DNA of 64,000 nt, from positions 19,282,001 through 19,346,000 of the forward strand of contig NC_091049.1 of the NCBI RefSeq assembly GCF_963966145.1, in the 5' to 3' direction. A model generated the notes under the pieces. The model did no database searches. It was not told the DNA's origin and saw only the letters and a list, made by a program, of their open reading frames with translations. Made by a program: the position numbers and the translations under genes. This DNA comes from Tenebrio molitor. Its lineage: Eukaryota; Arthropoda; Insecta; Coleoptera; Tenebrionidae. This document shows positions 54,495-64,000 of this stretch, piece after piece (position 1 is the first letter of the stretch; every line of letters begins with the position of its first letter).

Positions 54495-55344
54495 TTATAA
54501 ATTTGCAAAATGATTATTTATAAATCCATTTCTAATGTCTCTATTAGCATAGTCCTCTGCATTTGGATTTATAGGTGGTACTTGTCCCATTTGGATAATT
54601 TCTTCCGAAACATTGTGTTCTATGCCCTCAGCAGGTGGTGCTTCTTGTTCATTGTTTAACTTAGCAAAGTTGTGTAGCACTCCTGCAGCAATAATTACTG
54701 TCAAAGCAGTGTCCATTTTTAACCCAAGGCCATATGCAAGTACAGGAAATTCAATATGGGTGTTAAAAAGTACGGCCATAGGGGTGATCCACTATCACCT
54801 GAGTAAATACATTATTGTAATCTTATTGATGTAATTTGTGGATTTTGCACATTACTTAACAATACACAATTGGAAAAATGTCCAGCATCAAACCTTGCTT
54901 ACACACAACTTCTGTTAAAAATTGTGGCATCATGTGCTGAAAATAAGTACATATTTATATCATTGCTACTTTATTTGTCTGTATTTCTTACAAATCTGTA
55001 GGATGTTCGATGTACTATCTCATCTTCAATTAACTCTAAAAAATTCAATGTTGTTTGCTTGGTTAGGCTAAAAAGGAATGCAATTTATTTTCAAATTTTG
55101 ATTATTTTATTACATTAGCTAGGTTTGTGAGTGACTATAGGTACTTACCGGAATCTCATATAAAAACCTTATACATCAAGAGTATCGAAATGCTCAGAAT
55201 TATTTTGAGGATATCAAAATCGTCCTCGAATATATCGTCGTTGCTGTTTTCAAGATAATTAGCCATCATGTAAAAAAAGTCAAAAACACTATCGTTAACC
55301 GTTCTCTGTAATAATAACAATAACAGAGAAGTGGTTAGAAACAC
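54495..55344 (-). pseudogene. PIF/Harbinger transposase (HARBI1-like) remains
   Basis: Minus strand, N to C: a start-like segment MMANYLENSNDDIFEDDFDI (about 55260-55200), LTKQTTLNFLELIEDEIVHR (about 55060-55000), then a gap, and the C-terminus FPVLAYGLGLKMDTALTVII, AAGVLHNFAKLNN and QMGQVPPINPNAEDYANRDI (54765-54500) to the stop. The whole DDE core between is deleted. The middle segment sits beside acceptor-like and donor-like sites, so introns may have been present. Confidence 0.83.
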
Positions 55345-55492
55345 CTGTCAAAAATCTAGTTTGTAACTAAGTTTATACCAACCGCCGCCAATATTACTAG
55401 AATTTTGCTGTGTTGCCAAATTGAATAGACCTTACCATTGCTTACATTTAAGGAGTGCTTAACTATCTACGGTGCAAACGATGAGAGACTTA

Positions 55493-56390
55493 AGCTCGAT
55501 TTATAGATTGACGTCCGTACGTACGACGCCACCGCTGACGCTACCGCCGGGACATGAACCAGCGGAAACGAATTGGACCGTTTATAAATCGACGTATACG
55601 TTTTCCGTAAACGTCGTCCCGTAAGCGTACGCGAGAAAGTTGGTCATGTTTCAACTTTGGCGTCAACGTCTTGCGTCAGCAGTTCAATTCGACCAATCAC
55701 AAGCCAGAAACTGCACACAACCGGACCTGCGTACACACAAACAGAAGTTGACAGATGACAGAAGTGTTTTTTTTTGGTCGTTGGTCGTGTTCTAGGCGTT
55801 TTTCACCGTCTTGTCCTTCTTATGTTTGTTCCAGCAAAATGAGCTGCACCTAATCGACAATTATTCAGATCAAAGAAGGGGTTGAAACCTTGACCGTGTG
55901 TTGACAGGGATGGAAGTATTTCTGGTTGCGTATACCCGTTACAATTTAAATTTCGAATTTTTTTCTGAATCTCGGCCAAACAGGCAATAGCGCTGTATGT
56001 CTATTCTTCGTTATTGAAAACACCATTACGAAAGTAAAATTAATCTTTTAAGTCCTGAAGTAGTGACAGTTATTTGACGTTTATTAGCTGAGTTAGCAAA
56101 GATACGAAAAATCTGACACTGTCAAAGTCATAACCGCCCGTTATCTAAGTAATTGTTGATTGCACCGTATGAACAAACTTGTAGTTGCTACGAGTAATAA
56201 TAATTAATAAACAATAAATAACAAATTTGTGTCTTGGGCGGCCATCACTGATTTTTTGACTTTTGCGTTTGCGTACCGAATGCGACAGGCCAATTTATAA
56301 AATGGTCTGTCGTCGACTATGACACGTCAACGTCAGCGGTACCGTCAACGTTTGCGTCATACGTACGGACGTCAATCTATAAATCAAGCT
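55493..56390. mobile_element. PIF/Harbinger-type MITE, 898 bp, nested
   Basis: Inverted repeats of about 38 bp around GATTTATAGATTGACGTCCG, flanked by TTA (55490-55492, 56391-56393). GC-richer ends with many ACGTC repeats. It lies inside the right subterminal part of the larger Harbinger element, so it is the younger insertion. Confidence 0.85.
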
Positions 56391-56503
56391 TTAGGTAAGA
56401 CATAACTTTAAGTCTTTCCTATGGTAAGTAATACTTAGCTACAAAACGGTGCAAACGGGCATTAGATATTTTATCACATACTTACGTCACCAATTAATAA
56501 AAC

Positions 56504-57594
56504 ACTATATACCATTCACGATGTTTTGGCATAAGGGGAGGCTATGATTTCATTTTTTAACGTTGGATGCATGTTTGATTTCTGTCATCTCTGCTGTCAC
56601 TAAAGTGCCTGACATGCGGACCTATCAAAATGAACGTAACATGTTGCCGAATTTACCGTAATCATAATTAAGCGACTTTAAGACGTATTGATGGTGTTTT
56701 TGTATTAGACTGCAGAACATATTTTCAGTAAGTTACAATGAAGTCAAGTTTTTTTTTGTATAAATTGAATCGTAGGTGAGTACAAGAAAAAAATGTAACA
56801 CGGATAGTGAAGGAAGAAACAATGACACAATTGAAATGGCACAGGGGTTTTGTAAGACCTATTATAACTTCCCGATAGAGTTGTGAATTTATGGCTTGAG
56901 TCTATTTTGAAATGTACTCCTGAAATTTGCCAATATTTTTGTAAATATTGTGAAGAACTTATTTCGGAAGATTGGGCAAAATTAATGTGAAATCTTTCAT
57001 TTGAAAACGTTTTTCGTTTAATAATTTCATTAGGAGAATCTGACTCGGAATTTGATTGGGATTTTGAAGCAGGTAATGATGATTCAGAATTTTCTAATGA
57101 AATTATGGAAGTTGAATAATTTTGTTCTTTTTTGTCATAGACGATGGGTGTGTAAATATTTTGCAAAAAGATTCGAATAAAGTAAGGCTTAATAAATAGG
57201 TACAAGATTTTATACAATCTAGTTCTAGGAATGTTTTGGTTAAAATGAAAAATTCATTGAGAAGTTACTAACTGGTTGGTTAAGACACTGTATAGGTGGG
57301 TTATCTAAGTGGTGCATAAATTAACAGGAGCCACTTCGTCTTTCGGTCCCGGTCCCTACTATTCTGTAGTTTGTTCAAGTCAGTTTCCTGTTTTGTTAAA
57401 TTGGATTAAAAATGTGTGAGTATTGTTATATTGCAAACTAGTAAAACTGACAACAATGCACTAGACAGTGACGCAGTTTATAACCTCAAATTTAGAAAAA
57501 CATAACCTAATTCAACAGACAGCTTTACTGCCAACTTAAATGCACTTTTTCCATGGCCTCCCCTTATGCCAAAACATCGTGAATGGCATATAGT
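56504..57594. mobile_element. Element with about 40-bp inverted repeats, 1.09 kb
   Basis: CCATTCACGATGTTTTGGCA TAAGGGGAGGC on the left pairs with its mirror at 57552-57587, and pairing extends outward through ACTATAT. No clear target duplication, and no frame of note inside, so the superfamily is unresolved. A 157-codon minus frame (57217-56744) has no motif. Confidence 0.75.
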
Positions 57595-58439
57595 AATAGT
57601 CTCACTAAAAGTGTATACTACAAATACGTACAAATAAACACAATCCACGTTAACGGGTACACAAGTAAAACAAAACAACTAAACAAAAGAACACAATAAA
57701 GAAGCAAGTAAGGAACACAGGCCGTAGTCAAAATGGAAAGACATGAAATGAAAATCCAGACTAAGGGAATCTTTATCTGTACTGTAAAGAGGAACCAGGT
57801 ATAGGAGGGTTTGGGTACAGCATAAATCCATCAAGTAGCTTCCAAGGCCCCCGCTTGCGGTGGACTTATTATTGGGGATTGTAAATCATCGACGGCAAGC
57901 TGAATTTTACTTTGCAAATTGTGCTAACGCTGTAATGAGCTTATTAATTAAAATATTTTTACCAGGTTTGAACCTATCATTTTTAAAGCTGTGAGTCTAC
58001 ATTTTGGCTTAAGAATATATCCGCAATCTGGTTTTGCATTGTTGTAACTAGGAACCATCAATTTCACGAAAATATATGCTACGTTTTCTAATAATAAAAA
58101 AAAGAATTTTTAAATTTTTTTCAAGCTGATTTGTAGGGTATGGTTTGCTCTTTTTAATGAGATGATTTCCATGAAAATATGTCAATTAGGGCTAAAGCTG
58201 TAGTGTTAGCACTATACATTGAAAGCTCCATAAGAAAAGTACGTATCTACTCCTCTTAAGAATAATGTCAATAAATTTAATAAAAGTTGTCATCGTATAG
58301 CCCGTAACTATTAATACAAATTTATTATTGGGCGGAAGTCGTAAAGCAAACAACAAATGGTGGTTTTAAAAAGAACCGAGTTTAATAGAACGAAAACAAA
58401 TAATAACAAAGCGAAACGCAAACAAAACTCAAAGACAGA
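57595..58439. other. No recognisable gene
   Basis: A GC-richer patch at 57800-57900 (TTCCAAGGCCCCCGCTTGCG) stands out but matches nothing I know. The rest is AT-rich. Confidence 0.4.
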
Positions 58440-59560
58440 AGAATTAAAGTTGATTCTCAAAATGTCCACCTTTTATTTCGAGGCACAGTTGTGCACGCCG
58501 TAGTAAGTTTAATTTAGAGGCCCTGACCATTTCAGGTGTAATTGTTCCAAAAGCTTCTTGTAAACAACGTTTTTCGCGTACCCCCATAAGAAAAAATCTA
58601 GAGGATTGAGATCCGGAGATCGTGCAGGCCAGTGGCGTGGACCACCTCGTCCGATCCAACGATTAGGATACATTCAATTCAAAATACCTTGCACATTGCG
58701 ACTGAAATGGGGTGGTGCCCCGTCATGTTGGAACCACTGATTTACGAGAAAAATCAATGGAATATTTTCAAGTAAATGAGCCACTTCCATGTTTAAAAGG
58801 GGAACTCAAAACGTCCGATCTGAAAATAAAGAATACCTAAACACGCTTTCTTTATTTTTTACAATCTTGACTTACCACTGAATCTCCCACTAGTCCTGAC
58901 CACAAACTTACGGAAAATTGACGCGGAAATGCACGGGGATAAGTAGCCCTTGGATTATCGTACAACCAGACATGCAAATTTCGATGGTTGAAACATCCCT
59001 GCCGACCAAAACTTGATTCGTCCGAAAACAAGATCCGTGAAATAAAATTTTCATCTTCTGCCGCTTTATTAAGCAACCAAACACAAACATTTCTTCGAGC
59101 AGGGTAATCTTCTGGTTCGAGACGTTGCACACGAGTATAGTAGAAAGGATGAAGTCTGTTCTGATTCAAAACGCGATGTACCGATCTGCTGGAGATATCT
59201 ACCTCTTGGGCAATTTCTCTTATACTTTTAGTTCAATCTTCTTCAACGATATTCAGTATTGCCTCTTCACTAGCTAAGGTCCGGGCGGTTCGTGCACCTC
59301 CGGCAATTTCATTTCGATTCGGCAAAACTTTCCTTGTTTCTTGAGCTCTAGCAAGTACTCTCAAAATTGTTTTGTGATCAGGAGAAGGTCGGTCAGGAAA
59401 ACGATCAGAGAAAATTCTTGTGCCTCCCTAGCGTTCCGTCCGCATTCTCCAAAGATAATCAACATCTCAACATAATCGGCAGCTGAATACATTTCGGCAG
59501 AGTTTTGCAACACGATTTCAGATCTTGAGAAAACACAATGACAAATTAAAATGTTTAAAT
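58440..59560 (-). pseudogene. mariner transposase relic, nearly full length
   Basis: Minus strand: MYSAADYVEMLIIFGECGRN (59490-59430), RTARTLASEEAILNIVEED, one stop, REIAQEVDISSRSVHRVLNQ and RLHPFYYTRVQRLEPEDY, ILFSDESSFGRQGCFNHRN (first Asp, about 59030), PRQFSVSLWSGLVGD, WFQHDGAPPHFSRNVQ (second Asp, about 58730) and GPRHWPARSPDLNPLDFFLW (third Asp, about 58600). DD34D order is complete, so all three catalytic residues survive, but several frameshifts (near 59390, 58860, 58760, 58550) and stops inactivate it. TACAGGGAATGGCAGG reading inward from 59817 may be its 5' terminal repeat; the 3' end was not found. Confidence 0.92.
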
Positions 59561-59972
59561 TGTCAAGATGACACAAACATCTGTCAAAAAAAGCAGTGGA
59601 TCATTTGATTATAAAAAGTTTTGCGCGGTTCGATAATATTCGATTGCGTAGCGACCAATTAAGTCCTCGATGGTATTCTCGTCTGATTGGTCAATTTCGC
59701 AATGTCTTTTCTCGCTTATTTTGAGAGTATAAAAAATATAGTTTTTAATTTACGTTTCAGCGTAATCCCACGAATTTGCCAGTCTTCTGTGGGGCGTCAG
59801 TCCTGCCATTCCCTGTATCCTTCAAGCAGTAACATTTTTGCCCTCAAATTATGCTCTAATTAATGTATTCTGGTGCATTTTGTAGTGTTGGGTTAATTTA
59901 ATACAATTTAAAATCTCCCAATCTCTCGCTGGACGAAGTATAGTAATGTTTATAATATTTTCAAGATGAAAC
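59561..59972. other. Mariner 5' flank and spacer
   Basis: Includes the presumed mariner end at about 59817 (ATTCCCTGTA on the plus strand). No gene. Confidence 0.45.
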
Positions 59973-60083
59973 GTGCGATCAATTAAAAAAAAATCGACTT
60001 ACCTGGATTGTGCTATTCTGATGCTTTGATTGATTCAAACCACCATTTTCGCCAACTCTGATTTTTTTTATATTTGATCGCAC
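59973..60083. mobile_element. Hairpin MITE, 111 bp, second copy of a family
   Basis: GTGCGATCAATTAAAAAAAA at the left, mirror GATTTTTTTTATATTTGATC GCAC at the right, with the same ends as the 101-bp hairpin at 18720-18820 but a different centre. Confidence 0.75.
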
Positions 60084-60683
60084 GATATTTACTTATTATT
60101 GTATTAAAGTTTTTTCATTACTTTGGTTTTTTAATTTAATTATATACTCAATTTCATATAAATGTGCATCTAAGCAAGCCATGAAGATCTGATTTTCTGT
60201 TGGTAGTAAAGCTAAAGGTAGTGACTTTAACTTTCAAAGTTGCTTGCTCTGCGCGAACTCGATTTGACTAATTTTTTAGTTTTTGTCCATTTTAATATTG
60301 CTGATTTCAAAAGCAATGTTACGTCTTTTTACTGATTGAATTAAAGTAATTCTTATTTGTTTTTGTCTTTGTATTTTTACCAAGTAAAGATTTATTGGAC
60401 ATGACCTTCATAAATGTGACTTTTGTAATGTAACTAAATTAAAGGTGCTTTTACAAATGCACAGCTCACTTGATGAACATTTATATGAAATCAATTATAC
60501 AATCGGCAGTCAGCACCCCCAATAAACTGAACGATTCTTTAAATAAATTTGTGATTGTGGAAGTTAATAAAATCAAAACTTTACCAAATGCTTTTTATTT
60601 CAATGCTAGTAGCCTAAGCAGTGAAATGAAAAGTGTTTGGTTCAGTTTTGATTTTTTTTTGATTTTCTGATGAAATTATAATA
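60084..60683. other. AT-rich spacer
   Basis: A 66-codon frame at 60470-60670 has no motif. Nothing else recognised. Confidence 0.45.
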
Positions 60684-61590
60684 CAGGGTGAGCAACAATA
60701 ACTGTTTCAGTTGGCAATAAAAAATTTTACATGAAATTTTCAAGACTGAATTGTATTCTATGGTCTATTTTTTAAATAAAGAACCACGACCTGTTGATTT
60801 AGGCTTCGATCATATATACGTAGTATATATGATCGAAGGATTTAGGTTTTTAAATATAAAATTTTACTAAATTTAGGGTATTTAATGATATCTATTGGTG
60901 ATACCAGTCAACGTCTGTCATTTTTAATGTCCTTGAAAGTACGCAACCTCGCAGCTAAAATTTGAACGTGTTATTAAAAATGCCTCGCAAAGTAAGACAT
61001 TTATTAAACTCTCAAATGAGTAGTTATTAGTTGTTATTAACTTTATTAATATGCTGCGCTACTAATATCTCTAATAACCTCAATTTTTTATGATGAGATT
61101 TTTTACCCTATGTCAAAAGTGTACAATGTTGTCAGCTGTATTTTGGGTGTAAATTGCGGTGTTGTGGTTCTTTGATTAAAAAATAGACTATACCTATAAT
61201 CTGTTTCAAAATCAAAAATCCACCAACACTGCATTTTACCTCGAAAATTCAACCGACAACCTCGCCAACTTTTGTTTTGAGTGTGTTTGCAAGTGTCGGA
61301 AAAAGTGGGGCTATGAAAGAAAACTGTTGACAATCGTTTTGGTCCTAGTTCATCGTGTTTTTTATTCTCATTGTATTATTTCACTCAAAAGGTATGATAT
61401 GGTAGCTACCATCTTTTTGTACATAATAATTATTTTGTGTTACGTAATAAACTCAACAGTTCGATGTCAAATTTTGGCGGGACGTTGAGCCAACCCAAAA
61501 AAATGAAATTTATTCTAGGGATTTCTTTGTTTCTGCCAACATAATTCAACAGGTGGTGGATTTTTGATTTTGAAATAGATTATATTTCGG
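60684..61590. repeat. Region of overlapping inverted repeats, possible mariner-type MITE
   Basis: Begins TA then CAGGGTGAGCAACAATAACT at 60682. Two inverted-repeat pairs follow: about 60751-60790 with 61152-61190 (around GTCTATTTTTTAA), and 61194-61229 with 61549-61583 (around ATTTTTGATTTTGAAA). A perfect 33-bp palindrome at 60806-60838 contains ATATATACGTAGTATATAT. The right end with CCCTGTA was not found, so the element boundary is open. Confidence 0.6.
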
Positions 61591-61859
61591 TTTGTTTTGT
61601 GGACACTATTGACAGCTGCTATACATTTCATATTTAAACGTCTTGGTTTTTGTATTCTTTTATTAATAAAATGGTGTTCTTGTTGGAACATGACATAAAA
61701 GTCACCAGAATTTATTGCCAACTCAATCAGTAATTGTTGTTCACACGGTATAATAAATCAAGTCAAAGTCATGTGCAGAACCGCGAAGTGTAGTTTGCCA
61801 CCCGACCACTGGCAGCACATTCTCTATTTCTGTTTCCGTCTCCTTGTTCTGTCTGCTAA

Positions 61860-62366
61860 GCGGAAGGTTCATTTCTAGGGATTTGTTTTCTATGGTTTGC
61901 ATCATGCACGTGCTTTTTGTTTTGTGATTTGTGGTGATTGGTGTTTAAACAGGAAGAGTGGACAATGGACAAATTAAATTGTAAGTTATTCTTTTCATAC
62001 ATATTTTGTTTGATATGTTCGTAATTGATTATATTTTTCATTATAACGGCCATAGTCGCTCGTGTGCACTAGTCTGTTGGCTTACGGTTAAAATTTACTG
62101 ATCCTGAATATAAAGCGAATAGCTCCATTTTTAGGTTATGTTAACCTTTTGCAAAATCGAAGTTTCTGCTGAACGTGTGTATTATTTATTGTGATGTATT
62201 TTACAGAGTGAACCGTGTCGATTAACGGACCGTTGTGTGTGGTTTTTAAGAGACGAGTTATCATTCGGAATTTGGTATTTTGATGACAACAAAAGGAGAC
62301 AGCAGCTTTGGAAGTCACGAGAGAACATCTGAAACAATTAGCAACTCACCACTGATTCACTGAATG
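61860..62366 (+). other. Two-exon transcribed-looking unit, copy 2
   Basis: Plus-strand partner of the unit at 43700-43167. The first exon-like part ends GACAAATTAAATT just before GTAAGTT at 61981. The 226-bp intron ends TGTATTTTACAG at 62206. Exon 2 (62207-62366) ends at GGTAAGTTT and reads WFLRDELSFGIWYFDDNKRR then QQLWKSRENI and a stop. The upstream part is less similar between copies than the intron and exon 2. Protein family unknown. Confidence 0.5.
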
Positions 62367-63279
62367 GTAAGTTTCTAAATGTTTGATTGTGTCTTTCTCA
62401 GAATGTGATAAATATATTCAGTAAGGGAGTCTGTATGTAATTATTGCAGGTCATTATTGGAGCATATTGACAATAGGTGAATTATTTGACATGTTAATTG
62501 CAATGTTTGTAAGAAATTACCCTGAATTTGTGTAATGTAACATACCTCAATTTGGGTTTCATGAATACCTACAGTACAAAACAGTTTTGTGGGTGTGTGG
62601 AATGAACATTTCTCATAACCTAACAATTTGTATATTGGATTGTTATTATTGGAAGTGACATCATCTCGTTTTTAGAGTTAAATTAATTCTCTTTCTTCTG
62701 AAAGGGTGCAGGTACCTGAACCATCATTTGGTAAGGCCAAAAATGGGGGTGCGAGTACCTGATCTCTAACGTTAGCATGTCGCCCCCTGATGGAGACCTC
62801 CCAGTCTGCAATGACTAAATCTACTAACAAACAAGATAACAACTTATACAATAGTTCACCCTTAATCAATAATTTCTGATCTCAACCGAACAAGAAGAAT
62901 AAGGAACTAACTTAACTACACCAAACTAAAACACTCGTCTGAGTTATTGTTGAAACAGTTTGCTTTATTCTACCAACGCACAGTGGGGCTGTTTCGCTGG
63001 CCAAAACTCGAAAATTGAAGGTAGAAATTTCGAGTTTTTTTGTGCACAGTCTTGTAGAGGAGGCTTTGGTGCATCTAAATCCGAAAGACAGGACAAAATG
63101 TTGTTTACCTGCTTCCCTGGGGCATTCGAAATTTAGCCCTCTCGAGTAAGCACGCGCGACGCTCCGCTGCCGTGTTTCCAACATAAAATTCAAATGATCA
63201 TAGCGTAAAAACAACGTGGACGATTTTGATTTTATAAAATGGAAGTCGATCAGCAAGATATGTAGAATTATTGTATGTA
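62367..63279. other. Unassigned region with a GC-richer patch
   Basis: 62690-62830 and 62975-63180 are richer in G+C than the flanks. On the minus strand an AATAAAGC is present at about 62965. It could be a gene's first exon or a long terminal repeat; no motif decides this. Confidence 0.35.
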
Positions 63280-63785
63280 CAATCGCGGCCATCCAAAAGT
63301 GAACGATAGCTTGCGAAAATTTCCGTATTTTTCGTTAGATTAAATCAGGCTGTATTCATTGGCGTTCGTGCAGCAGGCGTTAGTATTTTAATAATAAAAA
63401 GTTGTAATAAATAATTTTTAATAAAAATGAGACTGAGAAGTAATTAATACATTATTAAAATGAAAGTAAACTTTAGTAAAGAAACCTTTCCAGCACCTAT
63501 TCGTATTGACCTCTCAAGCCTGTTTTCTTGCCAACGCCTCTTTATATTGAAGATGCAAGTCTTACTGCAATGTAATTCTCTTGGCACAGCAGCCAACGAG
63601 CAATTTTCTTCTAGCTTTCCAATAGCCCTAGCTGTCTGAATCGGAGTGAGATGTAGCATTTAAAAAAAATAGTTTCAATAATTTTTTTAACGCTAATGTC
63701 AAACTTTAACATTTTAGGACGTCTATGATTTAAAGTAAAAATCAAACTATAAAAAAAAACGTTCACTTTTGGATGGCCGCGATAG
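63280..63785 (-). mobile_element. Tc1-type deletion derivative, 506 bp
   Basis: Ends CAATCGCGGCCATCCAAAAG and the mirror of CTATCGCGGCCATCCAAAAG, TA on both sides. The minus frame 63659-63444 reads LTPIQTARAIGKLEENCSLA, VPRELHCSKTCIFNIKRRWQ, the N-terminal helix-turn-helix of Tc1-like transposases. The catalytic domain is deleted. Confidence 0.9.
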
Positions 63786-64000
63786 TACTTTAATTGCCAA
63801 AAAATGTTTTCCTTCTTTTGTAAAATTAACGCTAACTGTAGGACTGCAATTCACATTTATTTGTTTCATGTCGGGATAGAAGTGGAGTATACTTTTTACA
63901 TCCACGAGCAATCGCCGTGATTTTTACATGCACATGTTGATTAAAGTGTATATTTTTTAAATGCGCACTGCCTAAAGTTGCCTATTTAAAAGTTACCGCC

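Larger units (their letters stand above)
53997..56461. mobile_element. PIF/Harbinger element, 2.47 kb, with nested MITE
   Basis: Ends TGGCCGTTTGCACCGT and ACGGTGCAAACGGGCA, inverted, flanked by TTA at 53994-53996 and 56462-56464. CTTAAGT motifs repeat in both subterminal parts. It contains a coiled-coil frame on the plus strand (54292-54483), transposase remains on the minus strand, and another Harbinger-type MITE at 55493-56390 inside its right end. Confidence 0.9.

Noticed and set aside
56744..57217. 157-codon minus frame inside the 1.09-kb element as its transposase
   Set aside because: No DDE-type motif; composition follows the AT-rich DNA.
1..64000. CRISPR arrays, operons, tRNA or rRNA genes
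   Set aside because: No array of short regular repeats with unique spacers, no bacterial gene layout, and no cloverleaf or rRNA signature was seen; introns and element types show a eukaryote.

Overview
This is eukaryotic DNA, almost certainly from an insect or another arthropod: it is AT-rich, has GT..AG introns, and is packed with animal mobile elements (piggyBac, hAT, P, mariner/Tc1, PIF/Harbinger, MULE, Ty3/Gypsy, LINEs). I see no operon, tRNA, rRNA or CRISPR array. A beetle or hemipteran would fit, but nothing here fixes the order. All family names come from reading motifs in translations; no database search was possible.

Layout. 1-8.3 kb: a broken Gypsy pol, hAT and mariner pieces, two piggyBac halves, a PIF/Harbinger MITE with TTA target duplication, a second Gypsy tail, a MULE relic and a hAT piece. 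8.36-10.86 kb: a 723-bp tandem repeat, 2.6 copies, the middle one split by a mariner deletion derivative. 10.9-19.5 kb: a 1.36-kb Harbinger-like element, hAT and long-spacing DDE transposase relics, two Gypsy RT pieces, a nearly complete piggyBac split by a pogo-type MITE, a second piggyBac, small MITEs. 19.7-21.7 kb: GC-richer Gypsy gag remains of two kinds, the second Arc-like with zinc knuckles and protease. 22-24.8 kb: a KIAA1586-like hAT. 24.8-26.3 kb: a DUF4806-type gene split by a MITE. 26.6-43 kb: three more long-spacing DDE copies, a restriction-endonuclease LINE tail, mariner, MULE, a two-gene Harbinger, piggyBac, hAT, and several foldback MITEs.

43-48 kb holds the least damaged gene: an uninterrupted 2.58-kb frame for a non-LTR-type reverse transcriptase with a YLDD active site, a Cys/His cluster and an R2-like C-terminal endonuclease motif. 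It has no early ATG and starts at a splice-acceptor-like site, so an upstream exon is likely. 49-51.5 kb is a P-element transposase with an inserted element flanked by 6-bp duplications. 51.7-57.6 kb has mariner, palindromic and Harbinger elements, one nested in another, beside a small unrecognised basic-protein gene. 58-64 kb has a mariner relic, MITEs, and an inverted partner of a two-exon unit also found at 43 kb.

Most coding remains are dead (stops, frameshifts, lost catalytic residues). The window reads as nested insertions, with the RT at 45.4-47.9 kb, the Harbinger Myb gene at 33.7 kb and perhaps the gene at 53.5-54 kb as the parts closest to functional.
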